NCBI RefSeq assembly: GCF_020514115.1
Contig: NZ_VTKZ01000001.1
Span: forward strand, 124,001 to 188,000
From: Synechococcus sp. MU1642
GTDB lineage: Bacteria; Cyanobacteriota; Cyanobacteriia; PCC-6307; Cyanobiaceae
Direction of reading: 5' to 3'
Length of the DNA: 64,000 bases
Shown here: one piece after another, positions 48,539 through 56,363 of the stretch
Position numbering within the stretch: the stretch's first letter is position 1
How the letters are laid out: each line of letters opens with the position of its first letter
Position numbers and translations under genes: made by a program
Notes under the pieces: model-generated
The model's input: the letters and a program-made list of their open reading frames with translations, nothing else
The model's database searches: none
Told to the model about the DNA's origin: nothing

Positions 48539-49843
48539 TCAGCGGTTGCGGGGAGCCTGGCCGTTGCCGACAGTCAGCCCCTGCTCCCAACGGTTGAACT
48601 GCCGAAGTGCCAAGGCCGACAGTGCGGCGGCCACCAAGCCAATGCCGCTCAAAGGGTTGCCTTGCTCGATGCCCACAAGAACGGCGGATCCCCAGAGCAG
48701 GGCCCAGGCCCAGGGTCGGCCAGCGCGAATCCGCGCCAGCGCCGTTGAGCAGCTGCGGCAATGGATGGTGTGGCTGGCGTACCGATCCATCAGCGCCGTG
48801 GTGGTTTGCCTCGCAGGTAGCTGTTGTCCTGCAAAGGGCTCGCCGCCGTTGGCGTTCAACCAGCGATGCAGCGCCGCTACGTAGACGTCTGCCGTCGTGG
48901 GCATGAAAAAACTGCGTTCTACGGCGGGGCTCCCACCGGCTCGCTCCACCACACGTTCCTGCCAGTGCAGGAATACCTGATCGTCCTCCAACACCTTGTG
49001 ATTGCCGATGTGTTGCAACCAGCGGGGCCTTAATCCGATCAGCAGCCGGGGGACGGCGGATTGGAACTGGAAAGGGAAGCGGGCGAAGAGGCGGCATTCG
49101 CCACGGCGAATCGGCACGGCGTACACCACCGTGAGGATCCGCCCGAAGCCCTTGGCGGTGAGGTCATGCCACATCAGTTGCGGGGCATGAAAGCTGGTGG
49201 ATTGGGCGCCGAGCTTGCCCCGTCGCGGCCCTTCGTCCCAGTAGGCCGTGAAACCCTTGGCGTCTTCCCCTGTGATCGCGGCCTCCACGGGCGCAGCGTT
49301 CTCCCGTTTGCCAACGGTCTTGTGGTGGGTGAAGGGAACGTGGCTCACATCCAGCACGTTCTCCAGCAGGGTCACGGCGTCCATCGGGAGGTCCCGAAAG
49401 GTGTCTTGCACCGTCCAGCTGTCGGGGTTTTCCTCCAGTGCTGGCACCAGGGGGAGCTGACTGGGGTTTGCTGCATCGGGGGCACCCATCCAGACGAACA
49501 GCAGCCCCTGCCCCGTTGCTGTCGGCAGGCTGGCGCAGCGGGACCGACGGTTGTTGGGCTGGGTGTTGTCGAGGGCCTGTGGCACGCGCTGGCACTGGCC
49601 AATGCCGTCGAAACTCCAGCCGTGGTAAGGGCATTCGAGCAGTCCTTCCTCGTTGATCCGCCCTTCGCTGAGGGGGACCAGACGGTGGGGGCAGACGTCA
49701 GGGAAGACCCGCCAGATCGATTCGGCGCGATCCCACCAGATCACCAGATCCCGCTCCAGCAACGTGAAGCGACTCGGCGTTTTGGGGTCGAGGTCCTGCA
49801 CATAGCTGATCGGCCACCACTGTTCGGTCCAGGTGGGGTGCAT
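48539..49843 (-). CDS. Pheophorbide a oxygenase-like Rieske protein
   Basis: A 434-residue protein. The Rieske 2Fe-2S centre is CPHRLVPLSEG...ECPYHGWSFDG (residues about 51-79). A mononuclear-iron region follows (ENVLDVSHVPFTHHKT with D..H....H). Toward the end is HTIHCRSC, the CxxC motif shared by PAO, PTC52 and TIC55, then two hydrophobic helices (about 390-420). Relatives open pheophorbide or oxidise chlorophyllide side groups. The bacterial substrate is unknown; tetrapyrrole oxidation is inferred from the family. Confidence 0.9.
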   Translation of the reverse strand: MHPTWTEQWWPISYVQDLDPKTPSRFTLLERDLVIWWDRAESIWRVFPDVCPHRLVPLSEGRINEEGLLECPYHGWSFDGIGQCQRVPQALDNTQPNNRRSRCASLPTATGQGLLFVWMGAPDAANPSQLPLVPALEENPDSWTVQDTFRDLPMDAVTLLENVLDVSHVPFTHHKTVGKRENAAPVEAAITGEDAKGFTAYWDEGPRRGKLGAQSTSFHAPQLMWHDLTAKGFGRILTVVYAVPIRRGECRLFARFPFQFQSAVPRLLIGLRPRWLQHIGNHKVLEDDQVFLHWQERVVERAGGSPAVERSFFMPTTADVYVAALHRWLNANGGEPFAGQQLPARQTTTALMDRYASHTIHCRSCSTALARIRAGRPWAWALLWGSAVLVGIEQGNPLSGIGLVAAALSALALRQFNRWEQGLTVGNGQAPRNR

Positions 49844-50021
49844 GGCAGGAGCATCAAGGCCGCCATGTTCGCTGGCCGGATGGCCTGGCCGCGGTGTTTC
49901 GCTTGCAATCAGCGGTTCTGTCTGCCTCCCCCACTGGACTTCTTAGAGGTTTGGAACTAAGGAGTTGCGCGACGAAATTGCAGTGCTGAGCCTTCGGCTG
50001 CAGCGACCTCCCTGAACCTCC

Positions 50022-51230
50022 ATGTCCCGTTTGACGCCCGATCAGTTGCTGCAGGAGCTCTCCGGTCCTGAAGACCTGCTGATCGTGCAGGACCTTGACG
50101 GAGTCTGTATGCAGCTGGTGAAGGATCCACTGACGCGGCGTATGGATCCGTCCTATGTGGACTCGGTCGCCGCTCTGGATGGCCAATTCGCTGTTTTGAC
50201 CAATGGTGAGCACGAAGGGCGGCGCGGGGTGAACCGCCTCGTGGAGCAGGCCCTTGGGGATCCCAATCTCCCCAAACGCGAGGGCCGTTATCTGCCAGGC
50301 CTGGCGGCTGGAGGGGTGCAGTTGCAGGATCGCTTTGGCGACTTGAGTCATCCCGGCGTCTCGCTGGCGGAAATGGCTTTCCTCGCTGCAGCCCCCACCC
50401 GGATGGAAGCTCTGCTGATGGAGCGGTTGCCTGCTCTTCTGGCGCAGGTGTGTGTTGACGATCTGGCCGTAGTGGCCAAAGCCGCGGTGTTGGACACCCA
50501 GGTCTCACCGACCATCAATCTCAACGGAATTTTTGCGCTCGTCCCTGCTGATGTCACCGCTCAGCATGCCCTGCAGACGATGCTGTCGGAGCTGATGCAT
50601 CAGTTGCTCGCCGAGGCTGCCGACCAGGGATTGGAGGAATCGTTCTTCCTGCATGTGGCTCCCAACCTGGGACGTGATGCGCAAGGCCAGGAACGGATCA
50701 AGCCCGCTGCTGCGGGAGATGTGGGAACCACCGACATCCAATTCATGCTCACCGGGTCCATCAAGGAGGCCGGACTTCTGGTTCTGCTCAATCAGCACAT
50801 TCAGCGCCGTTGGGGTGAATTTCCCTTGGGTGAGACGTTCAATGTGAGAACGGCTCCCCATGACCCCCAGGAGCTGCTGGCGTTAGTGAAGCAGCGCATT
50901 CCCGCAGAGCGGATGCCGTTGTTGGTGGGGGTGGGCGATACGGTCACATCCACGGCATCGGCTGATGGAACGGGCTGGTTGCGGGGGGGGAGTGATCGCG
51001 GTTTCCTCAACCTCTTGCAGGACCTCGGTGCCTGGTGCGGTCAACCCAATCGAGTTGTTCTCGTCGACAGCAGTCATGGCGAAGTGGATCGCCCCAGCCA
51101 TGCCGATGGGACCTTGCAAGGCATCACCGATCCGGAGGACCCCCTGCGGATTGATGCACTCATGCCTGACGGCCCGGAGCAGTACATCGGCTGGTTCCGT
51201 CAGCTCTCTGAGTGTCGCCGAGTTGGTTGA
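50022..51230 (+). CDS. stpA: Glucosylglycerol 3-phosphatase
   Basis: A 402-residue phosphatase with DLLIVQDLDGVCMQLVKDPL near the N-terminus (DxDG phosphatase motif) and the family-typical ending. It dephosphorylates glucosylglycerol-phosphate to the osmolyte glucosylglycerol, the main compatible solute of moderately halotolerant cyanobacteria. The synthase ggpS is not in this window. The gene is divergent from the Rieske gene with about 180 bases between. It supports a marine origin for the organism. Confidence 0.92.
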   Translation: MSRLTPDQLLQELSGPEDLLIVQDLDGVCMQLVKDPLTRRMDPSYVDSVAALDGQFAVLTNGEHEGRRGVNRLVEQALGDPNLPKREGRYLPGLAAGGVQLQDRFGDLSHPGVSLAEMAFLAAAPTRMEALLMERLPALLAQVCVDDLAVVAKAAVLDTQVSPTINLNGIFALVPADVTAQHALQTMLSELMHQLLAEAADQGLEESFFLHVAPNLGRDAQGQERIKPAAAGDVGTTDIQFMLTGSIKEAGLLVLLNQHIQRRWGEFPLGETFNVRTAPHDPQELLALVKQRIPAERMPLLVGVGDTVTSTASADGTGWLRGGSDRGFLNLLQDLGAWCGQPNRVVLVDSSHGEVDRPSHADGTLQGITDPEDPLRIDALMPDGPEQYIGWFRQLSECRRVG

Positions 51231-51314
51231 TCAGCTGCTCTGCCTCAGGGGCACCCGTTTCTCCTGCCTGGATGCATTCTGTCTGGAAGAATCAGCTTTA
51301 TTCGCCTGAATCCG

Positions 51315-52259
51315 GTGACTTTCGTTGCGAGCGTTTTTCCGCCCCTGAAGCGCGGACAGCTCACAACGTTGCAGGTGAATCTCGGCTACCGCTGCAACCA
51401 AAGCTGTGCCCATTGCCATGTCAATGCAGGGCCCACCCGCACCGAGATGATGTCTGCGGATCTTTTGGCGTTGATTCCGCAGATCCTTGAACGGCATTCC
51501 ATCTCCTGCCTCGATCTCACGGGGGGAGCACCGGAGTTGCACCCCGGCTTTCGCGCGTTGGTGCGCCAGGCGCGCTCACTCGGTACCACCGTTATTGATC
51601 GCTGCAATCTCACGATCCTCAGTGAACCCGGCCAGGAAGACCTGGCTGAATTCCTTGCGGAGCAGAGGGTTTGCATCACGGCCTCCTTGCCCTGCTACAG
51701 CGCGGAGAACGTTGACCAACAGAGGGGTGATGGCGTGTTTGAACGCAGCATCAGCGGGCTGCGCCAGCTCAATGCCCTTGGCTATGGAACGGGCGATTCA
51801 AGCCGGCAGTTGGATCTCGTCTACAACCCGCTGGGTCCGGTCTTGCCTCCGCCCCAGCAGGCCTTGGAGGCCGACTACAAGAACGTCCTGGGCGGGTTGG
51901 GGATTCGCTTCGATCGTCTACTGACGTTGGCGAACATGCCCATCCAACGTTTCGCCAAGCAACTGGAACGCAGTGGCGACTTGCAGCGCTATCAGACCCT
52001 TCTGGAGGAAGCACACAATCCGGACAACCTGGGGGCTGTGATGTGCCGTCAGCTGATCAGTGTGGATTGGCAGGGCTATATCTACGACTGCGATTTCAAT
52101 CAGCAGCTCGGCCTGCCCTGCCCCGGGGAGGTCCGTCACCTTCGCGATCTGATCTGCTTTGAGACCGTTCCGGTGGATCAGCCCATCCACACGGCTCCGC
52201 ATTGTTTTGGCTGCACCGCTGGCGCCGGGTCAAGTTGTGGCGGCGCGCTTCAGGGCTGA
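51315..52259 (+). CDS. arsS: Arsenosugar biosynthesis radical SAM protein ArsS
   Basis: A 314-residue radical SAM enzyme starting at GTG. The cluster motif is C27-x3-C31-x2-C34 (CNQSCAHC). The conserved C-terminal region is CRQLISVDWQGYIYDCDFNQ and ends CFGCTAGAGSSCGG, typical of ArsS (DUF3641). Family work assigns it to transfer of an adenosyl-derived group to dimethylarsenic, the first arsenosugar step, after ArsM methylation. No arsM is visible here. It starts 84 bases after stpA. GTG is used because no in-frame ATG precedes the core. Confidence 0.92.
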   Translation: MTFVASVFPPLKRGQLTTLQVNLGYRCNQSCAHCHVNAGPTRTEMMSADLLALIPQILERHSISCLDLTGGAPELHPGFRALVRQARSLGTTVIDRCNLTILSEPGQEDLAEFLAEQRVCITASLPCYSAENVDQQRGDGVFERSISGLRQLNALGYGTGDSSRQLDLVYNPLGPVLPPPQQALEADYKNVLGGLGIRFDRLLTLANMPIQRFAKQLERSGDLQRYQTLLEEAHNPDNLGAVMCRQLISVDWQGYIYDCDFNQQLGLPCPGEVRHLRDLICFETVPVDQPIHTAPHCFGCTAGAGSSCGGALQG

Positions 52260-52286
52260 TCAGCTCGTTATGGGCATAGTGGGTGG

Positions 52287-52523
52287 ATGTTTGTAGAGGC
52301 CATCTTGTTGCAAAGCATCTGTTTTGTTATCTCCACGTTGATGCTCACGGCGACAACGGCCATGGCCGGATCCCAAGGCATGCCTAAGCAGGCGATGTTC
52401 AAAACGCAGGCTGAAGCTGAGGCGGCGGCTGAAGGTTTTGGCTGCAATGGGGCTCACCAGATGGGCGAGATGTGGATGGTCTGCGACAAGCACAGTGATG
52501 CGGATCACCAGGGAGCCCACTGA
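52287..52523 (+). CDS. Secreted DUF3721 protein
   Basis: A 78-residue protein with signal peptide (LLQSICFVISTLMLTATTAMA, cleavage near residue 27) and a DUF3721 motif: MPKQAMFKTQAEAEAAAEGFGCNGAHQMGEMWMVC. The family's GAH-MG-W-M-C pattern is complete. The short mature protein (about 50 residues) with two Cys is likely periplasmic. It is followed 3 bases later by a second gene that carries the same motif at its C-terminus. Confidence 0.85.
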   Translation: MFVEAILLQSICFVISTLMLTATTAMAGSQGMPKQAMFKTQAEAEAAAEGFGCNGAHQMGEMWMVCDKHSDADHQGAH

Positions 52524-52526
52524 TCC

Positions 52527-52922
52527 ATGACTGAAGGCGGGCATTGCGGCAGCAAGCCGAAGCGGATCGCGATCGGCGTGGCTCCCCTCGGCACCATCTC
52601 AATCGGCATTGTGCCGATGGGGGTGATCTGCATCGGTGTGGTGCCGATGGGTGTGGTTTCGATTGGTGTGGTGGCGATGGGCGTGATCAATGCCGCCATC
52701 GTCGGCATGGGACTGGTGGCGGTTGGTGTGAACACCATGGGGGTGATCACGGCCGGCCCGATGAGCATGGGCTTGATTCAGATCCGCTCCACCACCAATC
52801 CCCGCTATTTGGCTTATCCCAGTCGCGCAGAGGCAGAGGAACAGGCTCGCCAATTGGGTTGTGAGGGTGTGCATCGCATGGGCGATCGCTACTGGATGCC
52901 CTGCAACGAGCATCCTCAGTAA
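52527..52922 (+). CDS. Ten-residue Met-Gly repeat protein fused to DUF3721
   Basis: A 131-residue protein. Residues about 14-84 are seven tandem repeats of ten with pattern x-x-(M/L)-G-(V/T/L)-(I/V)-x-(I/V)-(G/A)-(V/I): for example VPMGVICIGV, VPMGVVSIGV, VAMGVINAAI. The repeats are coded by near-repeating 30-base units. Residues about 92-131 form a DUF3721 motif (YPSRAEAEEQARQLGCEGVHRMGDRYWMPC). It has no signal peptide, unlike its upstream neighbour. The repeat could form a membrane-like or beta-solenoid stack. Function unknown. Confidence 0.8.
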   Translation: MTEGGHCGSKPKRIAIGVAPLGTISIGIVPMGVICIGVVPMGVVSIGVVAMGVINAAIVGMGLVAVGVNTMGVITAGPMSMGLIQIRSTTNPRYLAYPSRAEAEEQARQLGCEGVHRMGDRYWMPCNEHPQ

Positions 52923-53027
52923 CCAGCCCGCGCGATTGCTTCAGAAAAGCTTCGGAAGACTTGTTGCTGCTCATCCCTTTTCAGTGACCCTGGTGCCGGC
53001 TTCAGTGTGCGAAACAGGGCGCATCTG

Positions 53028-53225
53028 ATGCCACCATCGTCGCCACGCCAACGTCTTCAATCCCTGCTCAGTGCCCGATGGTTGGAGATGGGTGAAGTGT
53101 CGTTAATGCATCACCGCCAGGTTCAGATCTTGCTGAACACCTTGAGACGCGAAAAAGAACTGGTGTCTGTGCAGCTGATTGACCTTCTGGTGGCTGATCT
53201 TTACGACAAGGAATTTCGCACTTAA
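53028..53225 (+). CDS. Small helical protein of unknown function
   Basis: From MPPSSPRQRLQSLLSARW the protein is 65 residues, predicted all-helical, basic in the first half (RQRLQSLLSARWLEMGEV) and ending in LLVADLYDKEFRT. No signal or membrane segment. A GTG start at 53007 would add seven residues. It is convergent with the Fur gene and separated by 18 bases. Not recognised. Confidence 0.5.
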   Translation: MPPSSPRQRLQSLLSARWLEMGEVSLMHHRQVQILLNTLRREKELVSVQLIDLLVADLYDKEFRT

Positions 53226-53243
53226 TGATTCAGGTGTTGTGTT

Positions 53244-53699
53244 CTATCCCTGGCATTTGGGGCAGATCGCACGCACGTTCAGGCTCGACTCAATCAACTG
53301 AAAACCAACATGGGCTGCGGCAGCAGCTCCTGCTGCCAGTACGGGTTCACTTTCGAATTCCTCGGTGCGGCCGCAGCGGATGCACACCACATGGTGATGT
53401 TGGCGGTGATCGTCAACGGCAAGCTCGAAGCGTCGACCCCCTTCACTGAGCTCCAGCTCCTGGAGCAGACCCATGTCGGCTAGCAAGCGCAGGGTGCGGT
53501 AAACGGTTGCCAGAGACACCTTCATTTCAAGTGCTGCCAGTTGCTGGTGTACCTCTTCGGCGCTGAGGTGGCAGCCCGACCCACAGCGTTCGAACAGCTC
53601 AAGAACCCGTTTGCGTTGCGGAGTCAGGCGGCGCCCGTCCTGATGCAGCCCCTGCTGCAGGGTGATGTCCGTGGCGGCAGGCGCGGAGGACGATGTCAC
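53244..53699 (-). CDS. Fur-family metal-responsive regulator
   Basis: A 151-residue repressor. The winged helix is RRLTPQRKRVLELFERCGSGCHLSAEEVHQQL, then SLATVYRTLRLL (about residues 60-72 of the core), and the metal-binding region is HRQHHHVVCIRCGRTEEFE with a C-terminal CPKC. This is the Fur/Zur/PerR family; metal specificity is not decidable. I start at GTG 53699 because AGGAG lies 5 bases before it. The frame continues to ATG 53783, but that would include the promoter-like segment. Confidence 0.9.
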   Translation of the reverse strand: MTSSSAPAATDITLQQGLHQDGRRLTPQRKRVLELFERCGSGCHLSAEEVHQQLAALEMKVSLATVYRTLRLLADMGLLQELELSEGGRRFELAVDDHRQHHHVVCIRCGRTEEFESEPVLAAGAAAAAHVGFQLIESSLNVRAICPKCQG

Positions 53700-53745
53700 A
53701 GCTTCTCCTCGCTTATTCTCAAGAGTAGGCCTTAATGAGAGTCCT
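53700..53745 (-). promoter_or_regulatory. Fur gene upstream region with RBS and Fur-box-like half-sites
   Basis: On the minus strand, GAGGAG at 53705-53710 gives a strong ribosome-binding site for the GTG at 53699. Just before it is TTGAGAATAAG (about 53713-53723), which resembles half of a Fur box. Autoregulation is possible but the site is only a partial match. Confidence 0.35.
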
Positions 53746-53845
53746 GTCTCGCCCTCAGGATCGGGACCCTGGTCGGATCCCATCGGTTGCCGATGAGGGA
53801 GAAGAATGTTGGTGATAGCGTCCGACGACGCTGTCGTTCAGGTGG

Positions 53846-54112
53846 ATGGAAACCCACGTCCTCACCTTCACCATCACCAAGTCATTTGCTGAATGGGTCT
53901 CCACCTATGACGCATCCCTCCCGCTTCAGAAAATCGCTGGCATCACCTCCGTCTATCGGGGAGTCAGCAAGGACGACCCCACCAAGGTCTGCGCGGTGAT
54001 GCAAGCCGCCCCCGGGGTGATGGAGCAATTCATCGCCGACAACACCGACACGATTGCCGCTTCAGGGCATGTGATTGAAAGCACCGTGAGTCAGGTTTTC
54101 GTCGCTAGCTGA
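53846..54112 (+). CDS. DUF3764 protein
   Basis: An 88-residue soluble protein with METHVLTFTITKSFAEWVSTYD and ITSVYRGVSKDDPTKVCAVMQAAPGVMEQFI (described). It fits the DUF3764 family, a dimeric-alpha-beta-barrel-like small fold common in marine cyanobacteria. No catalytic residues are known. Its stop shares a base with the ATG of the next gene (TGATGG), implying coupled translation. Confidence 0.85.
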   Translation: METHVLTFTITKSFAEWVSTYDASLPLQKIAGITSVYRGVSKDDPTKVCAVMQAAPGVMEQFIADNTDTIAASGHVIESTVSQVFVAS

Positions 54113-54345
54113 TGGCCTGGCGTCCTGCTCGGGCCTGGACCAGCCAAAGCCCGGTTTCCGGTTACCGCCATTTCGAGCTGATCACGCAAGGGGGGCGTGG
54201 TCAGCAGCGATGGGTCGAGTTGGCGGCTGTGCTGGCTCCGTCGCATCGCGAGCGGGTTCTCTGGAGTGAGCTCAAGGATCCAACCCGCTGGAGCAGCGGC
54301 TGGCAGTCCATCCCCGAGAGTGATGAGGAATCTTCAACGCAGTGA
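54112..54345 (+). CDS. TIGR02450-family Trp-rich protein
   Basis: A 77-residue protein with spaced Trp: AWRPARAWTSQSPVSGYRHFELI, RWVELAAVL, RVLWSELKDPTRWSSGW. This W-x-S-x-x-P-x-x-G-x-RHF and LKD-x-x-x-W-x-x-GW spacing defines the TIGR02450 family. Function unknown. It is translationally coupled to DUF3764. Confidence 0.87.
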   Translation: MAWRPARAWTSQSPVSGYRHFELITQGGRGQQRWVELAAVLAPSHRERVLWSELKDPTRWSSGWQSIPESDEESSTQ

Positions 54346-54381
54346 TTCACACCAGGTGCTGCGCTGGTCCAACGTTTGAAT

Positions 54382-54633
54382 TCAGCCCATTCCATTCTGT
54401 GATTCGCGGAAGGCCTTGAGTTTGTCGATGTCCTTCTCTTCGTCGATTGAATAGTCCGTCAGGATCAAGGCCTTGCCGATGGTGCCCAGGGCGTACTCGA
54501 TCCGTTCGAGATCGCGGCGTCCATCGTCATCCAGTCGTGCTGTACGAATCACCTCAGGGCGCAGTTGGTCGGCCAACTGCTCCAGTGCCGATGCAATCGC
54601 TTTGGCCTGCTGGAGCGGCTCGGAGTCACCCAT
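54382..54633 (-). CDS. Small helical protein (83 aa), unknown
   Basis: An acidic, all-helical-looking protein: EPLQQAKAIASALEQLADQLRPEVIRTARLDDDGRRDLERIEYALGTIGKAL (residues about 5-56, described). No domain is recognised. It lies 42 bases downstream of the 2OG oxygenase gene on the same strand and may share its transcript. Confidence 0.6.
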   Translation of the reverse strand: MGDSEPLQQAKAIASALEQLADQLRPEVIRTARLDDDGRRDLERIEYALGTIGKALILTDYSIDEEKDIDKLKAFRESQNGMG

Positions 54634-54675
54634 GAATCCTGAATAGATGCAACCGGAAGACTCTGACAGTTCTCC

Positions 54676-55446
54676 TCAGAAGCCTTTGGCCGTGCGCCGA
54701 TGGCTTGAGAGGGAGACGTTGCCCAGAGGTTGCTGTTGAGGGGCGGTCTGCTGCATCGCTGTTGGTGCAACACCCGGCGCTGCCACAACATTGAAGGCCA
54801 GCGACCAGCGTTCCCCATCCCCGCGGAAGGGCATCACGGAATGGGGTTGCCAGGCAGGGAACACATAGAACTCACCAGGTACTGGCAGCACATAGTGCGC
54901 CATGCCGGTGCGGAACGACTGAATGTGCCAGTCTTCCGGACCGTGGAAGCAGAGTTGGCCATCGAAACTGTTGGCATTGATCTGCGGTGGCACCTTCAGA
55001 AAGATCACTCCTGAAAAGCTGCCGCCATGGGTGTGGGTGGGGTTGTAGTCACCTGCGGTCTGGCAATTCAGCCAGAGGTCAATCATCTGCAAGCGGTAGC
55101 GACCTGGAACCCAGGGGCCGCGACCCTGGGGTGGCTGACGTTCCATCACATGGCGGATCCAGCGATCACAGGCCGGCAGCAGGTGATTGTTGCTGAGCTC
55201 CAGCACGCCGGGTTGATCAGGCCTCAGTTCGCGCTGCTGACGCAGCTGACCCGCCAGCTTCGCCGATGCATCGGGGCTGGAATCAGGGTGGGCGAGAACG
55301 CTTGCGCTCAGCGCAGTCAGCTGCTGGAGCAGGGGATCCGGCAGGGTGCCCCGAAGGATGGAGCGGGGAAACAGATCGAGAACGTCCACCACTGATTGGT
55401 CTGCTGCAGGCCATCGTGGCAGCCCCAAAGTGGGAGCACCGTTCAT
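54676..55446 (-). CDS. TIGR02466-family 2OG-Fe(II) oxygenase
   Basis: A 256-residue protein of the putative 2-oxoglutarate oxygenase family common in marine cyanobacteria and phages. The iron-site region is YNPTHTHGGSFSGVIFLKVP (His-x-His, about residue 140), and a distal His is in WQPHSVMPF with Arg in RWSLAFNVV. The N-terminal part DVLDLFPRSILRGTLP is typical. The tail after residue 225 is low-complexity Gln-rich. The substrate is unknown; hydroxylation of a protein or small molecule is inferred. Confidence 0.85.
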   Translation of the reverse strand: MNGAPTLGLPRWPAADQSVVDVLDLFPRSILRGTLPDPLLQQLTALSASVLAHPDSSPDASAKLAGQLRQQRELRPDQPGVLELSNNHLLPACDRWIRHVMERQPPQGRGPWVPGRYRLQMIDLWLNCQTAGDYNPTHTHGGSFSGVIFLKVPPQINANSFDGQLCFHGPEDWHIQSFRTGMAHYVLPVPGEFYVFPAWQPHSVMPFRGDGERWSLAFNVVAAPGVAPTAMQQTAPQQQPLGNVSLSSHRRTAKGF

Positions 55447-55957
55447 GCTGATCGTGATGCTGCGCTACGCACTCCTGCTGCCTGTGCTGCTTGGAAGCTG
55501 TGTTGCTGCGGCGGCCTCTGATCTTCCTGGGCAACGGGGGCCAACGACAGCGCTGCTGCATGGAGATGAGCTGCAGCTAAGCACCCGCCGAACGGCCGAG
55601 CAGTTCCCAGACGGCAACCGCATCTGGAAGGTTGAATTGCATCGCGGTGCGCGCTTGCTGGCCAGCTGGCCAGCAGCCAGTGGTGTGGCCGGGCGCCAGA
55701 GCGCTGATCGCCGCTGGAGCCCCGGCAACGCAGCCCCTTTGCCCGCCGGCAGCTACAGCCTGGGGCGTCCGGAGCCGTGGGGGAATGACCTCTGGTTCGA
55801 CCTGACCCCTCGCTTCGATACCAGCCGCAGTGCCCTTGGTATCCACCGTTGTTATCCCGGCACAGGCTGCATTTGCATTCCCAAGCGGGCAGACATCGAC
55901 GCCCTGGCCAGTTGGGTCAAGGCCTCTGGGATTCGCAGCCTGAAGGTGTTGAACTGA
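55445..55957 (+). CDS. Secreted L,D-transpeptidase-like protein
   Basis: From MLIVMLRYALLLPVLLGSCV the protein is 170 residues with a signal peptide ending near AAAASD. The body has RIWKVELHRGARLLASWPAASG, LPAGSYSLG and, near the C-terminus, SALGIHRCYPGTGCICIP. The GIH...GC arrangement recalls the catalytic His and Cys region of YkuD L,D-transpeptidases, but spacing and flanks are not classic. Peptidoglycan cross-linking is a guess. It overlaps the divergent oxygenase start by two bases. Confidence 0.6.
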   Translation: MLIVMLRYALLLPVLLGSCVAAAASDLPGQRGPTTALLHGDELQLSTRRTAEQFPDGNRIWKVELHRGARLLASWPAASGVAGRQSADRRWSPGNAAPLPAGSYSLGRPEPWGNDLWFDLTPRFDTSRSALGIHRCYPGTGCICIPKRADIDALASWVKASGIRSLKVLN

Positions 55958-56363
55958 TGTCAAGGCGTTGAGCTGCAGCTGTACCAGGTTCGGTCTCGAA
56001 CGGAATTTGTGAATGTCGAAAAATCGTCGCCGTCTTCCCTGCAATTTCGTTCTTTTCAGCTCATGATGAGCGAGTCAGGTCATCATCGGGCTTGAAAGCC
56101 GGGCCGAGCGATGTCCGACGGGAACTGCGATTTGGCTTCTGCTTTGGCTGGGGTCAAATCCGCTCGTCCTTAAGAAAATTGGTTGTGTATCGCTGAATAC
56201 CTATTTGTCAATCAACGTGAATTCGTGGTCGAATCGCTCCAGTGGTGCATCACTGTCGACCACACAACATCCCTTGATCATCAGACGCCTGGGCGGCCTG
56301 GAGCATCGTCCTTCCTCCTGAGGCTCACTACAACGGAGTCGATCCATTGTCTTGATCGGATTC
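55958..56363. other. Intergenic region, no gene seen
   Basis: About 400 bases. Short frames occur but none has coding character; the longest runs in another frame across the start of the next gene. No terminator or clear repeat was seen. Confidence 0.5.
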
